The notes below the pieces were generated by a model. That model was not told the DNA's origin and ran no database searches. It worked only from the letters and a program-made list of their open reading frames with translations. A stretch of 64,000 nucleotides of DNA from Pseudarthrobacter sp. PS3-L1 (lineage in GTDB: Bacteria; Actinomycetota; Actinomycetes; Actinomycetales; Micrococcaceae): contig NZ_JASISU010000001.1 in assembly GCF_030063285.1 (NCBI RefSeq), forward strand, positions 868,001 to 932,000, read 5' to 3'. The position numbers and the translations under genes were made by a program. Shown here in pieces: positions 9,131-18,345 of this stretch (within the stretch, counting starts at the first letter, position 1; every line of letters begins with the position of its first letter).

Positions 9131-11664
9131 GTTCCACCACCGGATTCCGGACCCGCCGGCGGTCCCGGCAGGGGAGCAGATCCCCGTTTGCCGAGGGGAG
9201 GCCGGCCTGGCTGTTCCTCCTCGATGCCGGAGTCCTGGTGGTCCTTTTGGGGTTGGGCCTCCTTGGCTTTGGGTTGAGCTTTGGCGGTGACCCGTACTAC
9301 CTCGTATCCGGCTTTGGCGGGATTGTTCTTGGCCTCGGAATTGCTGCCCTCAGTGCCCATTACCGGCTGGGGCTGTTGATCACGACGGCGCTTGGCCTCG
9401 GCGTTTACCTGGTGTTCGGTACAGCGCTAGCTGTACCTGATGCTGCCGTCGCAGGGGTGGTCCCAACCCTGGATTCGTTAAGGACACTGCTCCTGGGTGT
9501 GGTGTTCGCCTGGAAGGACATGCTCACCGTCGGCGTGCCTGTGGGAACTGCCGGCGGCGTCCTGATCGTTCCGTTTCTGGCCTCCCTGCTGAGCGCGACA
9601 GTGGCTGGGATCCTGACCTGGCGGCTGCGCACCCCATATTGGCCGCTCCTGCCGGTCCTGGCGCTCTTCATCACCGGGATCGCTTTCAGTACCAATGCCG
9701 CGTTCCTGACCCTGGAGCGAGGAATCGGCCTGAGCGTGATTGCCATTGCATGGGCAACGTTCCGCCGGGATGAACTCCGGCGTCGGGACACCCGCAAGGT
9801 TTCGATGAACCGGGTGGAGTCCGACGCCGCCACTGCACAGCGTGCCAGGTTGCGGCGTCTGGGCATGGCCGCCGCGGTGATCGCTGCGAGTGTGGGGGTC
9901 ACCGCTTTGACGGCGCCGCTGATCTCGGCGAATGACGAGAGAAAAGTCCTCCGCAACGTGGTGGTCCCACCCTTCGATCCAAAGGATTACATCACCCCGC
10001 TGGCCAGCTTCCGGACTTTCGTGAAGGACCAGAAGGACGACACCCTGTTTGTGGTCAAAGGCCTGCCCAAGGATGCCCGCATCCGGCTGGCTGCCCTTGA
10101 TTCCTTCAGCGGCACCAACTACACGATGGATCCCAACGGTTCAGGCAGCTTCAGCAAGGTGGGTGACAGCACATCCATAAATACCCTGGCTGGCGCCACC
10201 TCCGCAGTGCCAACCAATGACTACTCGGTCACCATCACGGTGGAGGACTACCAGGGCTACTTCCTTCCCGATGGACGGCAGACCACGGGTATCAGTTTTG
10301 CGGATCCGGGATCCCCCACTGCGTCCGGACTGTACTTCAACGCCGGCACCGACACTGCTGTCACGACGCAGGGTGTGAGCCGAGGGGACAGCTACGACGT
10401 GCAGGTCTCCGATCCTGTCCGTCTGGACTATGGCCAGCTGACCCAGTACGACTTCGCCAAAATGACGATGCCTGATCCCCAGGATGTTCCGCCAGTGGTG
10501 GGCTCCCAGGCCAATGACCTTGCTGCCGATGCACCAACCGCTGTTGACCGGGTCAGCCAGATAGAGGCCCACTTCCAAAAGACGGGGGCTTTCAGCAATG
10601 GCCTGATTGATGAGGGCCAGTTGCCCAGCCTGTCAGGGCACTCCGCGTCCCGGATCAGGACATTGCTCAGCGCCAAGCAGATGCTCGGTGATGATGAGCA
10701 GTACGCGGTAGCCATGTCCTTGATGCTCAGGCACCTGGGAATTCCGTCCCGGGTTGTGATGGGTTTCTACCCCGAAGCGACAAGCCCCGAAAACGGTGCC
10801 GGCGAGGTCCGCATTACCGGAAAGGATGTCCATGCGTGGGTGGAGGTAGCCTTTGAACGCGTGGGGTGGGTAGCTTTCAACCCGACGCCGCCGAAGGACA
10901 ATATTCCCATCCCGCCGGATCCGGAGAGCAAGTCCAAGCCCAAGCCCCAGGTCCTGCAGCCGCCACCTCCACCGCAGGAGCCAGCAGACCTTCCGCCGGA
11001 TTCATCCCCTGATGCGTTGGATGCTGACGAGAAGAAAGAAAATCCCTGGCTCTTCTGGGGCCCGCTTCTGACGGCGATCGGGTTGGGAGCGATACCACTG
11101 GCCATCCTGGCCCTTCCGTTGATCCTGATCGCTCTGTTGAAGGCTCGACGTCGGACCTCGCGTTTCCGTGCTGGGCGCCCAGCACAGCGGGTCGGGGGTG
11201 GGTGGAGTGAGGTGGTCAGCCTGGCAACAGACATGGGCGCCGGCATCGACTCCCGCTCAACCCGGCGCGAAAGTGCGGCTGTCCTCGCAGAAGCCTTCCC
11301 GGCATCGGAGGCCAGTACCCTGGTGTTGGCCAGCCGGGCTGACGCCGTCATTTTTGGAGCTGGCGAGCCCAGCGACTCAGATGTCGCGGAGTACTGGACC
11401 CTGGTGGATGGATCCCTCAGGGAGATGTCGGGGACAATGGGTTTCTGGCGCCGCCAGCGCGCCAAGTTTTCGCCCAGATCCCTCCTGGCGGACAGCAGAT
11501 CTGCGCTGGCGGCCCGGCGCCGGGCAAAGGCTGACGCAGCGGCCAGCACGCCAGCCGGATCGCAGGCTGCCCGCACCACGGCTGTTCCTGGCCCGGTGGA
11601 CAGCATCCATGACGGGACCATCGAGATCGCGGAGCGCCGTGGAAAGGATGCTACGGAGTCATGA
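9127..11664 (+). CDS. TgpA-type transglutaminase-like membrane protein, catalytic residues replaced
   Basis: An 845-residue membrane protein. Roughly eight membrane segments fill residues 25-270, an extracytoplasmic transglutaminase-like domain spans about 450-590, a Pro-rich linker follows, a final span lies near 640-672, and the tail is cytoplasmic. This is TgpA/DUF3488 architecture. The core is recognisable (GDDEQYA, then a leucine-rich helix, DVHAWVEV and WVAFNPTP). The family needs a Cys in the GxCEQ motif, a His and an Asp. Here the Cys position is Asp523, His569 is kept and the Asp position is Asn585. The protein is therefore probably not a working transglutaminase and may be structural or ligand-binding. 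It overlaps both neighbours by 4 nt, so it is translationally coupled. Confidence 0.88.
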   Translation: MSSTTGFRTRRRSRQGSRSPFAEGRPAWLFLLDAGVLVVLLGLGLLGFGLSFGGDPYYLVSGFGGIVLGLGIAALSAHYRLGLLITTALGLGVYLVFGTALAVPDAAVAGVVPTLDSLRTLLLGVVFAWKDMLTVGVPVGTAGGVLIVPFLASLLSATVAGILTWRLRTPYWPLLPVLALFITGIAFSTNAAFLTLERGIGLSVIAIAWATFRRDELRRRDTRKVSMNRVESDAATAQRARLRRLGMAAAVIAASVGVTALTAPLISANDERKVLRNVVVPPFDPKDYITPLASFRTFVKDQKDDTLFVVKGLPKDARIRLAALDSFSGTNYTMDPNGSGSFSKVGDSTSINTLAGATSAVPTNDYSVTITVEDYQGYFLPDGRQTTGISFADPGSPTASGLYFNAGTDTAVTTQGVSRGDSYDVQVSDPVRLDYGQLTQYDFAKMTMPDPQDVPPVVGSQANDLAADAPTAVDRVSQIEAHFQKTGAFSNGLIDEGQLPSLSGHSASRIRTLLSAKQMLGDDEQYAVAMSLMLRHLGIPSRVVMGFYPEATSPENGAGEVRITGKDVHAWVEVAFERVGWVAFNPTPPKDNIPIPPDPESKSKPKPQVLQPPPPPQEPADLPPDSSPDALDADEKKENPWLFWGPLLTAIGLGAIPLAILALPLILIALLKARRRTSRFRAGRPAQRVGGGWSEVVSLATDMGAGIDSRSTRRESAAVLAEAFPASEASTLVLASRADAVIFGAGEPSDSDVAEYWTLVDGSLREMSGTMGFWRRQRAKFSPRSLLADSRSALAARRRAKADAAASTPAGSQAARTTAVPGPVDSIHDGTIEIAERRGKDATES

Positions 11665-13130
11665 TCGAGGACGCTGAATGCTGCCCCGCATGCGGGCAGG
11701 GAATCCGCCCGGGTGCCAGCTTCTGCACCTCCTGCGGCTCACCGCTGAGCAACCGGGCAGCCCGGAATACCCGTACCGTAGAGGAGCCAGGGCGTGGGCT
11801 GCCGAACCACCCAACAACGCATGCCACGGCGAATCCCGGTAATATCCCGGTAGCGCAGGCGATAGGCAGCACCACAGCCGCACACGGCGCACGGGGAGGA
11901 ATGGGCATGGCAACCAATCTTGAACTGGTACCGGCAGCGCCAGCCAAACGGCTGGGTGCAGCGGTCCTTGACTGGCTGGCGCCCGTCGCAATCCTGAGTG
12001 TCGCCTTCGTGGTGGGTTTTAGCGGCATCACACGGCGCCAGAGCGGCGCAGTGATTGTGTACGACACATCCTCGGTGGTGCTTTTCGGCGGAATCGGGCT
12101 GGGCCTTGCCCTGGTGTACGCCTTTGTCCTGCTCGGCGGGGAGGCTCGCAGCGGTTCAACCATCGGCAACCGGGTCATGGGCATCAGGAGCGCAGACACC
12201 GACGGTGATGCTCCGGGTGCGGCCCGGATTTTTGTCCGCGGCATCATCACCGGGGCTGGTGTGGTCCTGGCGGGTATTGCGGCGGTTGTGGTGGTCATTT
12301 TCCGCTGGTTCGACGCTGCGTTGGTGATTCTTGGCCCGCTGGCGCTGCTCGCTGCGATCTGGGCTGTCCTGGTGGTTGTCTCCAACAGCTGGGACCGGAA
12401 CGGACAACGGCAGGGGTGGCACGATTCCATCGCGAAAACACTTGTCTTTGACATCAGCGCAGGTCGAAATCCGGTAACAACCGGCGGAATCCAGGGGCCC
12501 TATAGTTTCGCTCCGCTGGACCTTCCGCCAGTGCAGCAGGTGGCGTCACCCGTGGCTGGAGCATCGGCTGCTGCGTTAGCGGCCCCGCCGGGCCGGGACG
12601 TTCCAGTCAGCGCCCTGGCCGGAAGCGCTCCGCACATGGGCACGCCTGCGGTGATGGGCCCCCAGGTTCTGCCCGGGGCGCCAGCCCGCGAGCACTCGGC
12701 CCAGGCTGCCGCTGTGTTCACGGCGCACCATCCGGACGATGACCTGGACGCGACGAGGACCCGTGGCAGTGCTGGCGGGCCGGCAACGCCTGCCCCTGCG
12801 GCTGTCCTGCGGATCAAGCTTGACGACGGACGGGACTTCCAGCTGGACCAGTCGGTCCTGCTGGGCCGCAATCCTGTCGCCCAGGGCGGCGAACGGCAGG
12901 CCATGCTCCTGGCAGTCGCCGATCCTGGCCGCTCTATTTCCAAAACCCACCTGCACTTGCTCACGGACGGTGCCGGTGTCTGGGTCACGGACCGAAACTC
13001 CACCAATGGCAGCGCCATCGGCACCCCGGACGGTGTCCGTATTCCGTTGCAGCCAGGTGTCCCTTCCTTTGTCAGCCCAGGCTCCACAGTGCACTTCGGA
13101 GACCGCTCCTTCCTCCTAGGACAGGCATGA
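11661..13130 (+). CDS. Zinc-ribbon / RDD membrane / FHA domain protein
   Basis: A 489-residue three-part protein. It begins with a zinc-ribbon-like pair, CPACG and CTSCG (about residues 8-26). An RDD-type multi-span membrane domain covers about 95-265. A flexible Ala/Pro linker leads to a C-terminal FHA domain (about 385-480) with the conserved LLGRN start, the SKTH phosphothreonine-binding stretch and NSTNG. FHA domains read phosphothreonine, so this is a likely substrate or docking point for the Ser/Thr kinase encoded 2.6 kb downstream. ATG at 11661 overlaps the previous stop, and its own stop overlaps the phosphatase start. Confidence 0.85.
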   Translation: MIEDAECCPACGQGIRPGASFCTSCGSPLSNRAARNTRTVEEPGRGLPNHPTTHATANPGNIPVAQAIGSTTAAHGARGGMGMATNLELVPAAPAKRLGAAVLDWLAPVAILSVAFVVGFSGITRRQSGAVIVYDTSSVVLFGGIGLGLALVYAFVLLGGEARSGSTIGNRVMGIRSADTDGDAPGAARIFVRGIITGAGVVLAGIAAVVVVIFRWFDAALVILGPLALLAAIWAVLVVVSNSWDRNGQRQGWHDSIAKTLVFDISAGRNPVTTGGIQGPYSFAPLDLPPVQQVASPVAGASAAALAAPPGRDVPVSALAGSAPHMGTPAVMGPQVLPGAPAREHSAQAAAVFTAHHPDDDLDATRTRGSAGGPATPAPAAVLRIKLDDGRDFQLDQSVLLGRNPVAQGGERQAMLLAVADPGRSISKTHLHLLTDGAGVWVTDRNSTNGSAIGTPDGVRIPLQPGVPSFVSPGSTVHFGDRSFLLGQA

Positions 13131-14119
13131 ATTCACATCAGGTCAATGCACCTCCAGAAGAATCTCCGGGGCTGAGCCTGCGCTACGGGTACGGCACGGA
13201 CCGCGGACTCCGGCGCGAGCTCAACGAGGATTCGTTTATCGCCGCCGATCCCATCTTTGCTGTTGCCGACGGCATGGGTGGGCACGAGGCTGGCGAGGTT
13301 GCCAGCGGAATGTGTGTCCGGGCGCTGGCACGAATGCCGCAACTCACCAAGGGGGAGCGGAGCGTCACGGCGGCTGTCCTCCAGCGCTACCTGGTGGATG
13401 CGGATTCTGACATCCGCGCAGCCACCGGTGCCCGGGCCGGCACCACCCTGACCGGTGCCGTCGTGGTGGAACAGATGGGCATGCCCTACTGGCTGGTCCT
13501 CAACATCGGCGACTCCCGGACGTATCGGCTGAGCCAGGGTGAATTTCGGCAGGTCAGCGTGGACCATTCCGAGGTCCAGGAGATGGTGGATGCCGGGCAG
13601 ATCACAGCCGAGCAGGCAGCAGTCCATCCGCGACGCCACGTGGTGACACGGGCACTCGGAACCGGAGATGAAACGGAAGCGGACTACTGGCTCCTTCCCG
13701 TCGAGGAAGGCGACCGGATGCTGGTCTGTTCCGATGGGCTCAATGCCGAACTCACCGACGATCACATTTTTCGGATCCTGAGCACCGTTGCACACCCCCA
13801 GGACGCGGTGGACGCCCTGATTCAGTCTGCCCTGCGCAATGGCGGCAGCGACAATGTCACGGTGATTGTGGTGGATGCGGGGAACATCCTGAACGATCAG
13901 TGGATTGCCATTACAGCACCACGGCCGGGTGCGGCCGCCGAAGAGGAAACAACCCTGCCACGCTCCAGGGTCCTTCAGGCACACGCCCCTGAAGGACCCG
14001 GACGTGCCGCTCCGGACCCTGCGCAACCAGCCGAAGCTCCTGAGGGGGCCATGGCGCCTGGGGAGTCGTCCGGAATCCTCCCGCTGGGCAGTGAGGACAG
14101 TGCGCATGACGGTCGTTAA
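13127..14119 (+). CDS. PP2C-family protein phosphatase (PrpC-like)
   Basis: A 330-residue metal-dependent Ser/Thr phosphatase. PP2C motifs are complete: NEDSF, the metal-binding ADGMGGHEAG around Asp48, NIGDSR, CSDGL and GGSDNVTV. The catalytic domain ends near residue 250; the rest is a Pro/Ala-rich tail without a membrane segment. It should reverse phosphorylation by the kinase of the same operon and matches PrpC of the PFNA cluster. The start overlaps the preceding stop by 4 nt, and the following FHA gene starts inside its last 14 nt. Confidence 0.92.
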   Translation: MNSHQVNAPPEESPGLSLRYGYGTDRGLRRELNEDSFIAADPIFAVADGMGGHEAGEVASGMCVRALARMPQLTKGERSVTAAVLQRYLVDADSDIRAATGARAGTTLTGAVVVEQMGMPYWLVLNIGDSRTYRLSQGEFRQVSVDHSEVQEMVDAGQITAEQAAVHPRRHVVTRALGTGDETEADYWLLPVEEGDRMLVCSDGLNAELTDDHIFRILSTVAHPQDAVDALIQSALRNGGSDNVTVIVVDAGNILNDQWIAITAPRPGAAAEEETTLPRSRVLQAHAPEGPGRAAPDPAQPAEAPEGAMAPGESSGILPLGSEDSAHDGR

Positions 14120-15782
14120 CTACGCCCCCGGAGACTGGGTTTCAGTGGTCCGTGGCGGAACGGCAGTTGTCCTGGCGCCAGGGACTTCCAGTCAACTCCT
14201 TGCCGGTGTCTGGGACCTTTTGGCAGAGGAACCCGAGGTCCACGAGATCCTGCATGCTGTGACCAGCAGTTTTGGCGGGCCGCTGACCAGGATGCCTCCC
14301 TTTGCGATCCTTGGGCTGGCGGACAACCTTCGGGTCTTCCTTCGCGGTGAGGTGGACCTGACGGTGCAGTTCCCCGACGGGCCCGTAGAGCTCACTGGGC
14401 GCGATGTCAGCACCTGGACCGAGCGACGGCTGCCCCTGCCGAGCGCCTACACTCTTGCCGCGCAGGAGCTCGAGCAGCCCCTCCCCAGCCTGCCCCTGGT
14501 AGAGGGGACTGTCCTGTTGTCCTCGCTGTCGATGACGGAGATTTCTGGGGCCGGTACTCGACTCACAGGGCCGCTGGATCTCGATGTGTTATCGGTTCCG
14601 GCGCCGGAACCCGCTCTTGCACCGGCGCCCGTGTCCGAAGGCGTTCCCCCAGATCAGGACGCCGGCACTGAAGATTCCGAGGAGGACGTCTCCGCGGAGA
14701 CAGTCATGGGCGTTCCTGACGACGACGTAGAGAGCCCACCAAACGATGCCGGGACCGAGGACGCTGCGCTAGACAACGACGAACGTGCGCAGGGTGCGCC
14801 GCTGGAGGCTGAAGATCCGGCTGCTGGCCCGGAAATGACCAGCAGCTATGACCACCTGTGGGACAAGACAGTGATGCGCAGTATTGAGGATGCGGCCATC
14901 CGGGACGTCCCGGAGGAAGAACCTGAAGGTATCGCCCATGCCGATGCCCGGGACGGTGACGCCGGAACTGGTGGTGACTCCGTGCCGCCAGGTTCTGTCA
15001 GTGCGCTGGATGTCCAGCCGTCTCCAACCTCCAGTGGCCTGATCGATTCAATTCCCTGGCGGACGGCCGGTGCCGCGCCATCTGCGGCCGCCGCACCGCC
15101 GTCGTGGACGCCGTCATCAGCAGTTCCGGGGGTGCCAGTGGCCAGCGTGGCGGACGCCATGAATCCCGCACCTGCCAGCCCAGGTGAGCACAACTCCCCA
15201 GAAGAATCCCCCGGCTCCGACCAGGATGTTGCCGGTGACCACGACGGCCAGACCATTATGAAGAGCGCCGTGCTGGGAGCTTCTGCACAGCTGGCACCGC
15301 AGGGCACGCCATCTCCGGGAGAAGGCCCGATGGTGTTGGCGAGGGTCTGTTCCAGCGGCCACGCCAACCCACCAACGCACGCCCAGTGCGCCGTCTGCCA
15401 TGAGCAGCTGCCTGCCGATGCCCGGCAGGTTCCACGCCCACGCCTTGGCCTGATGCGTGTTTCTACCGGCGAGCTCGTGGATCTGGACCAATCCCTGGTG
15501 ATTGGCCGTCAACCTTCCGTTTCACGCGTGCAGGGCGGCGGCATGCCACGGCTCGTTCAGGTTCCCAGCCCGGCGGGGGACATTTCACGATCCCACGTTG
15601 AGGTCCGCCTGGAAGGCTGGCATGTGATGCTCTGTGACCTTAAGGCCACGAACGGGACTGTTTTGGTCCGGCCCGGCCAGGCGCCGAGGCGCCTGGCCCA
15701 GAACGAGGTCACCATCCTGCTGGACGGCGACATCGCTGAGCTCGGCGATGACATTTCCCTGCGGTTCGAGGACATCCTGTGA
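14106..15782 (+). CDS. FHA domain protein with zinc-ribbon-like motif
   Basis: A 558-residue protein. The frame is open from 13905, but ATG 14106 is preferred because TGAGGA lies 8 nt upstream and the overlap with the phosphatase is then only 14 nt. Residues 1-170 form an unrecognised conserved-looking domain, 175-400 are an acidic low-complexity linker, then comes a Cys pair module (CSSGH, CAVC) and a C-terminal FHA domain (about 450-555) with VIGRQ, SRSH and a TNG turn. No membrane segment is seen. It is probably a soluble phosphothreonine-dependent adaptor for the kinase encoded next, whose GTG start overlaps this stop by 4 nt. Confidence 0.82.
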   Translation: MTVVNYAPGDWVSVVRGGTAVVLAPGTSSQLLAGVWDLLAEEPEVHEILHAVTSSFGGPLTRMPPFAILGLADNLRVFLRGEVDLTVQFPDGPVELTGRDVSTWTERRLPLPSAYTLAAQELEQPLPSLPLVEGTVLLSSLSMTEISGAGTRLTGPLDLDVLSVPAPEPALAPAPVSEGVPPDQDAGTEDSEEDVSAETVMGVPDDDVESPPNDAGTEDAALDNDERAQGAPLEAEDPAAGPEMTSSYDHLWDKTVMRSIEDAAIRDVPEEEPEGIAHADARDGDAGTGGDSVPPGSVSALDVQPSPTSSGLIDSIPWRTAGAAPSAAAAPPSWTPSSAVPGVPVASVADAMNPAPASPGEHNSPEESPGSDQDVAGDHDGQTIMKSAVLGASAQLAPQGTPSPGEGPMVLARVCSSGHANPPTHAQCAVCHEQLPADARQVPRPRLGLMRVSTGELVDLDQSLVIGRQPSVSRVQGGGMPRLVQVPSPAGDISRSHVEVRLEGWHVMLCDLKATNGTVLVRPGQAPRRLAQNEVTILLDGDIAELGDDISLRFEDIL

Positions 15783-17524
15783 GTTCAAAGCGTCCTGTTG
15801 CTCCGCCGCCACCCATTCCAGGCTTCACGTATGTGAGTCTCCTGGGATCCGGTGGATTTTCCGATGTCTACCTTTACGAGCAGGACCGGCCGCGGCGCCA
15901 GGTTGCCGTTAAGGTCCTGCTCTCCGACCTTAGGACAGAGGGGGCCCGGCAACGCTTCGAATCCGAGGCCAACCTGATGGCGCAACTGTCCTCACACCCC
16001 TATATCGTGACCATCTACGAGGCGCAGGTCACCGAGGGCGGACACTCCTACCTCGCCATGGAGTACTGTTCCCGGCCCAGTCTGGATATCCGCTACCGCC
16101 GTCAGCGTTTCAGCGTGGATGAGGTCCTCGCGGTAGGGATCCAGGTCGCATCCGCGGTGGAAACAGCTCACCGGGCCGGGATCGCCCATCGCGATATCAA
16201 GCCGGCCAATATTCTCGTCACTGACTACAACAGGCCAGCGCTGACAGACTTCGGCATCTCCGGAACGCTGGGGGATGAGGCGGAAGACGACGACGCCGGG
16301 ATGTCCATTCCATGGTCCCCGCCAGAGCAGTTTACGGGCGGGCCCGTGGACGGCATCAAGATCGATGTCTGGGCCCTGGGTGCCACGCTCTACACGCTGC
16401 TTGCCGGACGCTCGCCCTTTGTCCTGCCCGGTGCAGATAATTCCCAGCGAGAACTCATCTCCCGGATCACCTCCGCTCCTGCTCCCAGGCTGGGGCGCGC
16501 GGATGTCCCGGAATCCCTGGAACTCGCGCTCTCCACCGCGATGGCCAAGCTGCCACAGTCGAGATACTCCTCGGCCCACGCTTTTGCCCTTGCGCTGCAG
16601 AGAATCCAGGCGGAACTCAACCTCTCCATCACGCCCTTTGAGGTCCTTGAGGACCAACAGTCCGAGGACGCGCACCCGGACGAGGGCCAAGAAGAAACCC
16701 GGGTCCGCAGCATTGCCGCGATTGACCCCGAACGAACCGGCAGCGGACCCACTTTTCCAGCCCGCACCAAGCCCACCGGCTCACGGTCGCAGGAAACGCC
16801 CGCCGCCTTTACCGGCTGGGACAGCCACATCGACACCGGGACGCGCCAGCCTGCAGCGAGGACCTCCTGGACCACGCGTGCGCCGGCCGGACCTGACGAT
16901 CATGGGTCCGAGGCCACAATGCTCCGCGGTGCCGCTGTTTCAGGACCTGTGGGCGCCAGCGGCCGCAGCGAGGCACCCGGTGCCCAGGCCAGTCATGGCG
17001 GCAGCGCCTCGTGGAACGGACCTGGCACTGATCTGGACGCGACAGTCAGCCGCGAGGGTCGCATCCCCGAACCTGTTGTCGACCCTCCCGTGGACCACCG
17101 GAAACGCAACCTCTGGCTCGCAGTGACCGGAGCGACCATCCTTGCCGTGGCCGCCGTCGTCGGTATTGTGTCGGCCAGCACCCTGGCTGAACCCAAGGTC
17201 CAGGCCAGTCAACAGGTCAACAAGCCACCTGCGGATGCGCTGGACAGCGGTATTGTTCCGGACGTTACAGGGCTCGCCGGTTCTCCCGGGCCGGCGGGAA
17301 AAGTGACGTTCACCTGGACGAACCCGCAGCCCAAGGACGGCGATTTCTTCAAGTGGCGCGTTTACGCGCTAACGGGCAGCGGTGACTTCGCGACCACCGA
17401 TGCTCTGAGCACGGACGTGGCAGTCAACCCGGACGAACCAACCTGCATCCAGGTGATGCTGGTCCGGAGCGACGGCGCCGCTGCACCGCTGGAAGCGGAC
17501 TCTATCGCCTGCGTCAAACAGTGA
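15779..17524 (+). CDS. Membrane Ser/Thr protein kinase (PknB/Pkb2-like)
   Basis: A 581-residue transmembrane kinase. The domain is complete: GSGGFSDVY loop, Lys45, HRD at 137-139 with KPAN, DFG at 157-159, and an SPPEQ activation-segment end. A Thr/Ser-rich juxtamembrane region (290-440) precedes one span at about 445-467 and an extracytoplasmic tail of roughly 110 residues. There are no PASTA repeats. The tail contains VTFTW and WRVY strands that look FN3-like and ends with a Cys pair. It corresponds to Pkb2 of the bifidobacterial PFNA cluster. The FHA proteins around it are likely targets and the PP2C its antagonist. GTG 15779 overlaps the previous stop. Confidence 0.93.
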   Translation: MSSKRPVAPPPPIPGFTYVSLLGSGGFSDVYLYEQDRPRRQVAVKVLLSDLRTEGARQRFESEANLMAQLSSHPYIVTIYEAQVTEGGHSYLAMEYCSRPSLDIRYRRQRFSVDEVLAVGIQVASAVETAHRAGIAHRDIKPANILVTDYNRPALTDFGISGTLGDEAEDDDAGMSIPWSPPEQFTGGPVDGIKIDVWALGATLYTLLAGRSPFVLPGADNSQRELISRITSAPAPRLGRADVPESLELALSTAMAKLPQSRYSSAHAFALALQRIQAELNLSITPFEVLEDQQSEDAHPDEGQEETRVRSIAAIDPERTGSGPTFPARTKPTGSRSQETPAAFTGWDSHIDTGTRQPAARTSWTTRAPAGPDDHGSEATMLRGAAVSGPVGASGRSEAPGAQASHGGSASWNGPGTDLDATVSREGRIPEPVVDPPVDHRKRNLWLAVTGATILAVAAVVGIVSASTLAEPKVQASQQVNKPPADALDSGIVPDVTGLAGSPGPAGKVTFTWTNPQPKDGDFFKWRVYALTGSGDFATTDALSTDVAVNPDEPTCIQVMLVRSDGAAAPLEADSIACVKQ

Positions 17525-17640
17525 GCCATAGCGGACAAGGGTCCTGGCCGGGGACGGCTATGACAGCAACACCCAGGGGACCGCGGTCCCCTGGCACGTG
17601 GGCGACTCCACAGGACATCTGCACGAAGGAAGGACAGGAC

Positions 17641-18345
17641 ATGGGGGATCTGGCAATTGATTTCTGTGGTGAGTGGTACGAACCCTCGGATGAGGACATC
17701 TTCACGATTGGCCGGGAGGGCGACCTCGAGGTGGATGACAATCCATACCTGCACCGGCAGTTCCTCCAGATCACCAAGTACGACAACATCTGGTGGCTGA
17801 GCAACGTGGGCAGCATGATTTCCGCGACGATCGCTGACGGGTCTGGGGGCATGCAGGCATGGTTGTCACCCGGAGCACGCATCCCGCTGGTCTTTGGCCA
17901 CACCTCCGTTATCTTCACAGCTGGCCCCACCACGTATGAATTCGCCGTGCACCTGAAAACACCCTCCTTCCGGCAGGGCTCGCTCGAGGATGCCAGCAAC
18001 GGGGAAACCACCATTGGACCAGTCGTGTTCACTGATTCCCAACGTGCGCTGATCGTTGCGCTCGCAGAACCTATGCTCCGGCGCGAAGGGACTGGCTTCA
18101 GTGCCATTCCCTCCTCTGCTGCCGCCGCAAAAACCTTGGGGTGGGCCCTGACCCGATTCAACAGGAAGCTCGACAACGTCTGCGACAAACTGGACAGGGT
18201 GGGGGTGGTGGGCCTGCGTGGTGGCGGCGGCAAACTTGCCACCAACCGCCGCGCCAGGCTGGTGGAGCATGCCGTCACATCCCATTTGGTCACCTCCGAT
18301 GACCTGTACCTGCTGGAGAAAATGAGAGGGGTCGATGACGCGTGA
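17641..18345 (+). CDS. FHA-like protein with possible winged-helix C-terminus
   Basis: A 234-residue soluble protein. The frame is open from GTG 17521, which overlaps the kinase stop, but ATG 17641 has a much better ribosome site (GAAGGAAGGA at 625-634) and gives a clean N-terminus. Residues 15-115 look like an FHA fold (IGREGD start), but the usual SRxH binding stretch is replaced by LHRQ, so phosphothreonine binding is doubtful. The C-terminal 100 residues are helical with a basic RRAR segment and resemble the predicted winged-helix found on some FHA-like actinobacterial proteins. Function unknown. It overlaps the FtsK-like gene by 4 nt. Confidence 0.75.
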   Translation: MGDLAIDFCGEWYEPSDEDIFTIGREGDLEVDDNPYLHRQFLQITKYDNIWWLSNVGSMISATIADGSGGMQAWLSPGARIPLVFGHTSVIFTAGPTTYEFAVHLKTPSFRQGSLEDASNGETTIGPVVFTDSQRALIVALAEPMLRREGTGFSAIPSSAAAAKTLGWALTRFNRKLDNVCDKLDRVGVVGLRGGGGKLATNRRARLVEHAVTSHLVTSDDLYLLEKMRGVDDA

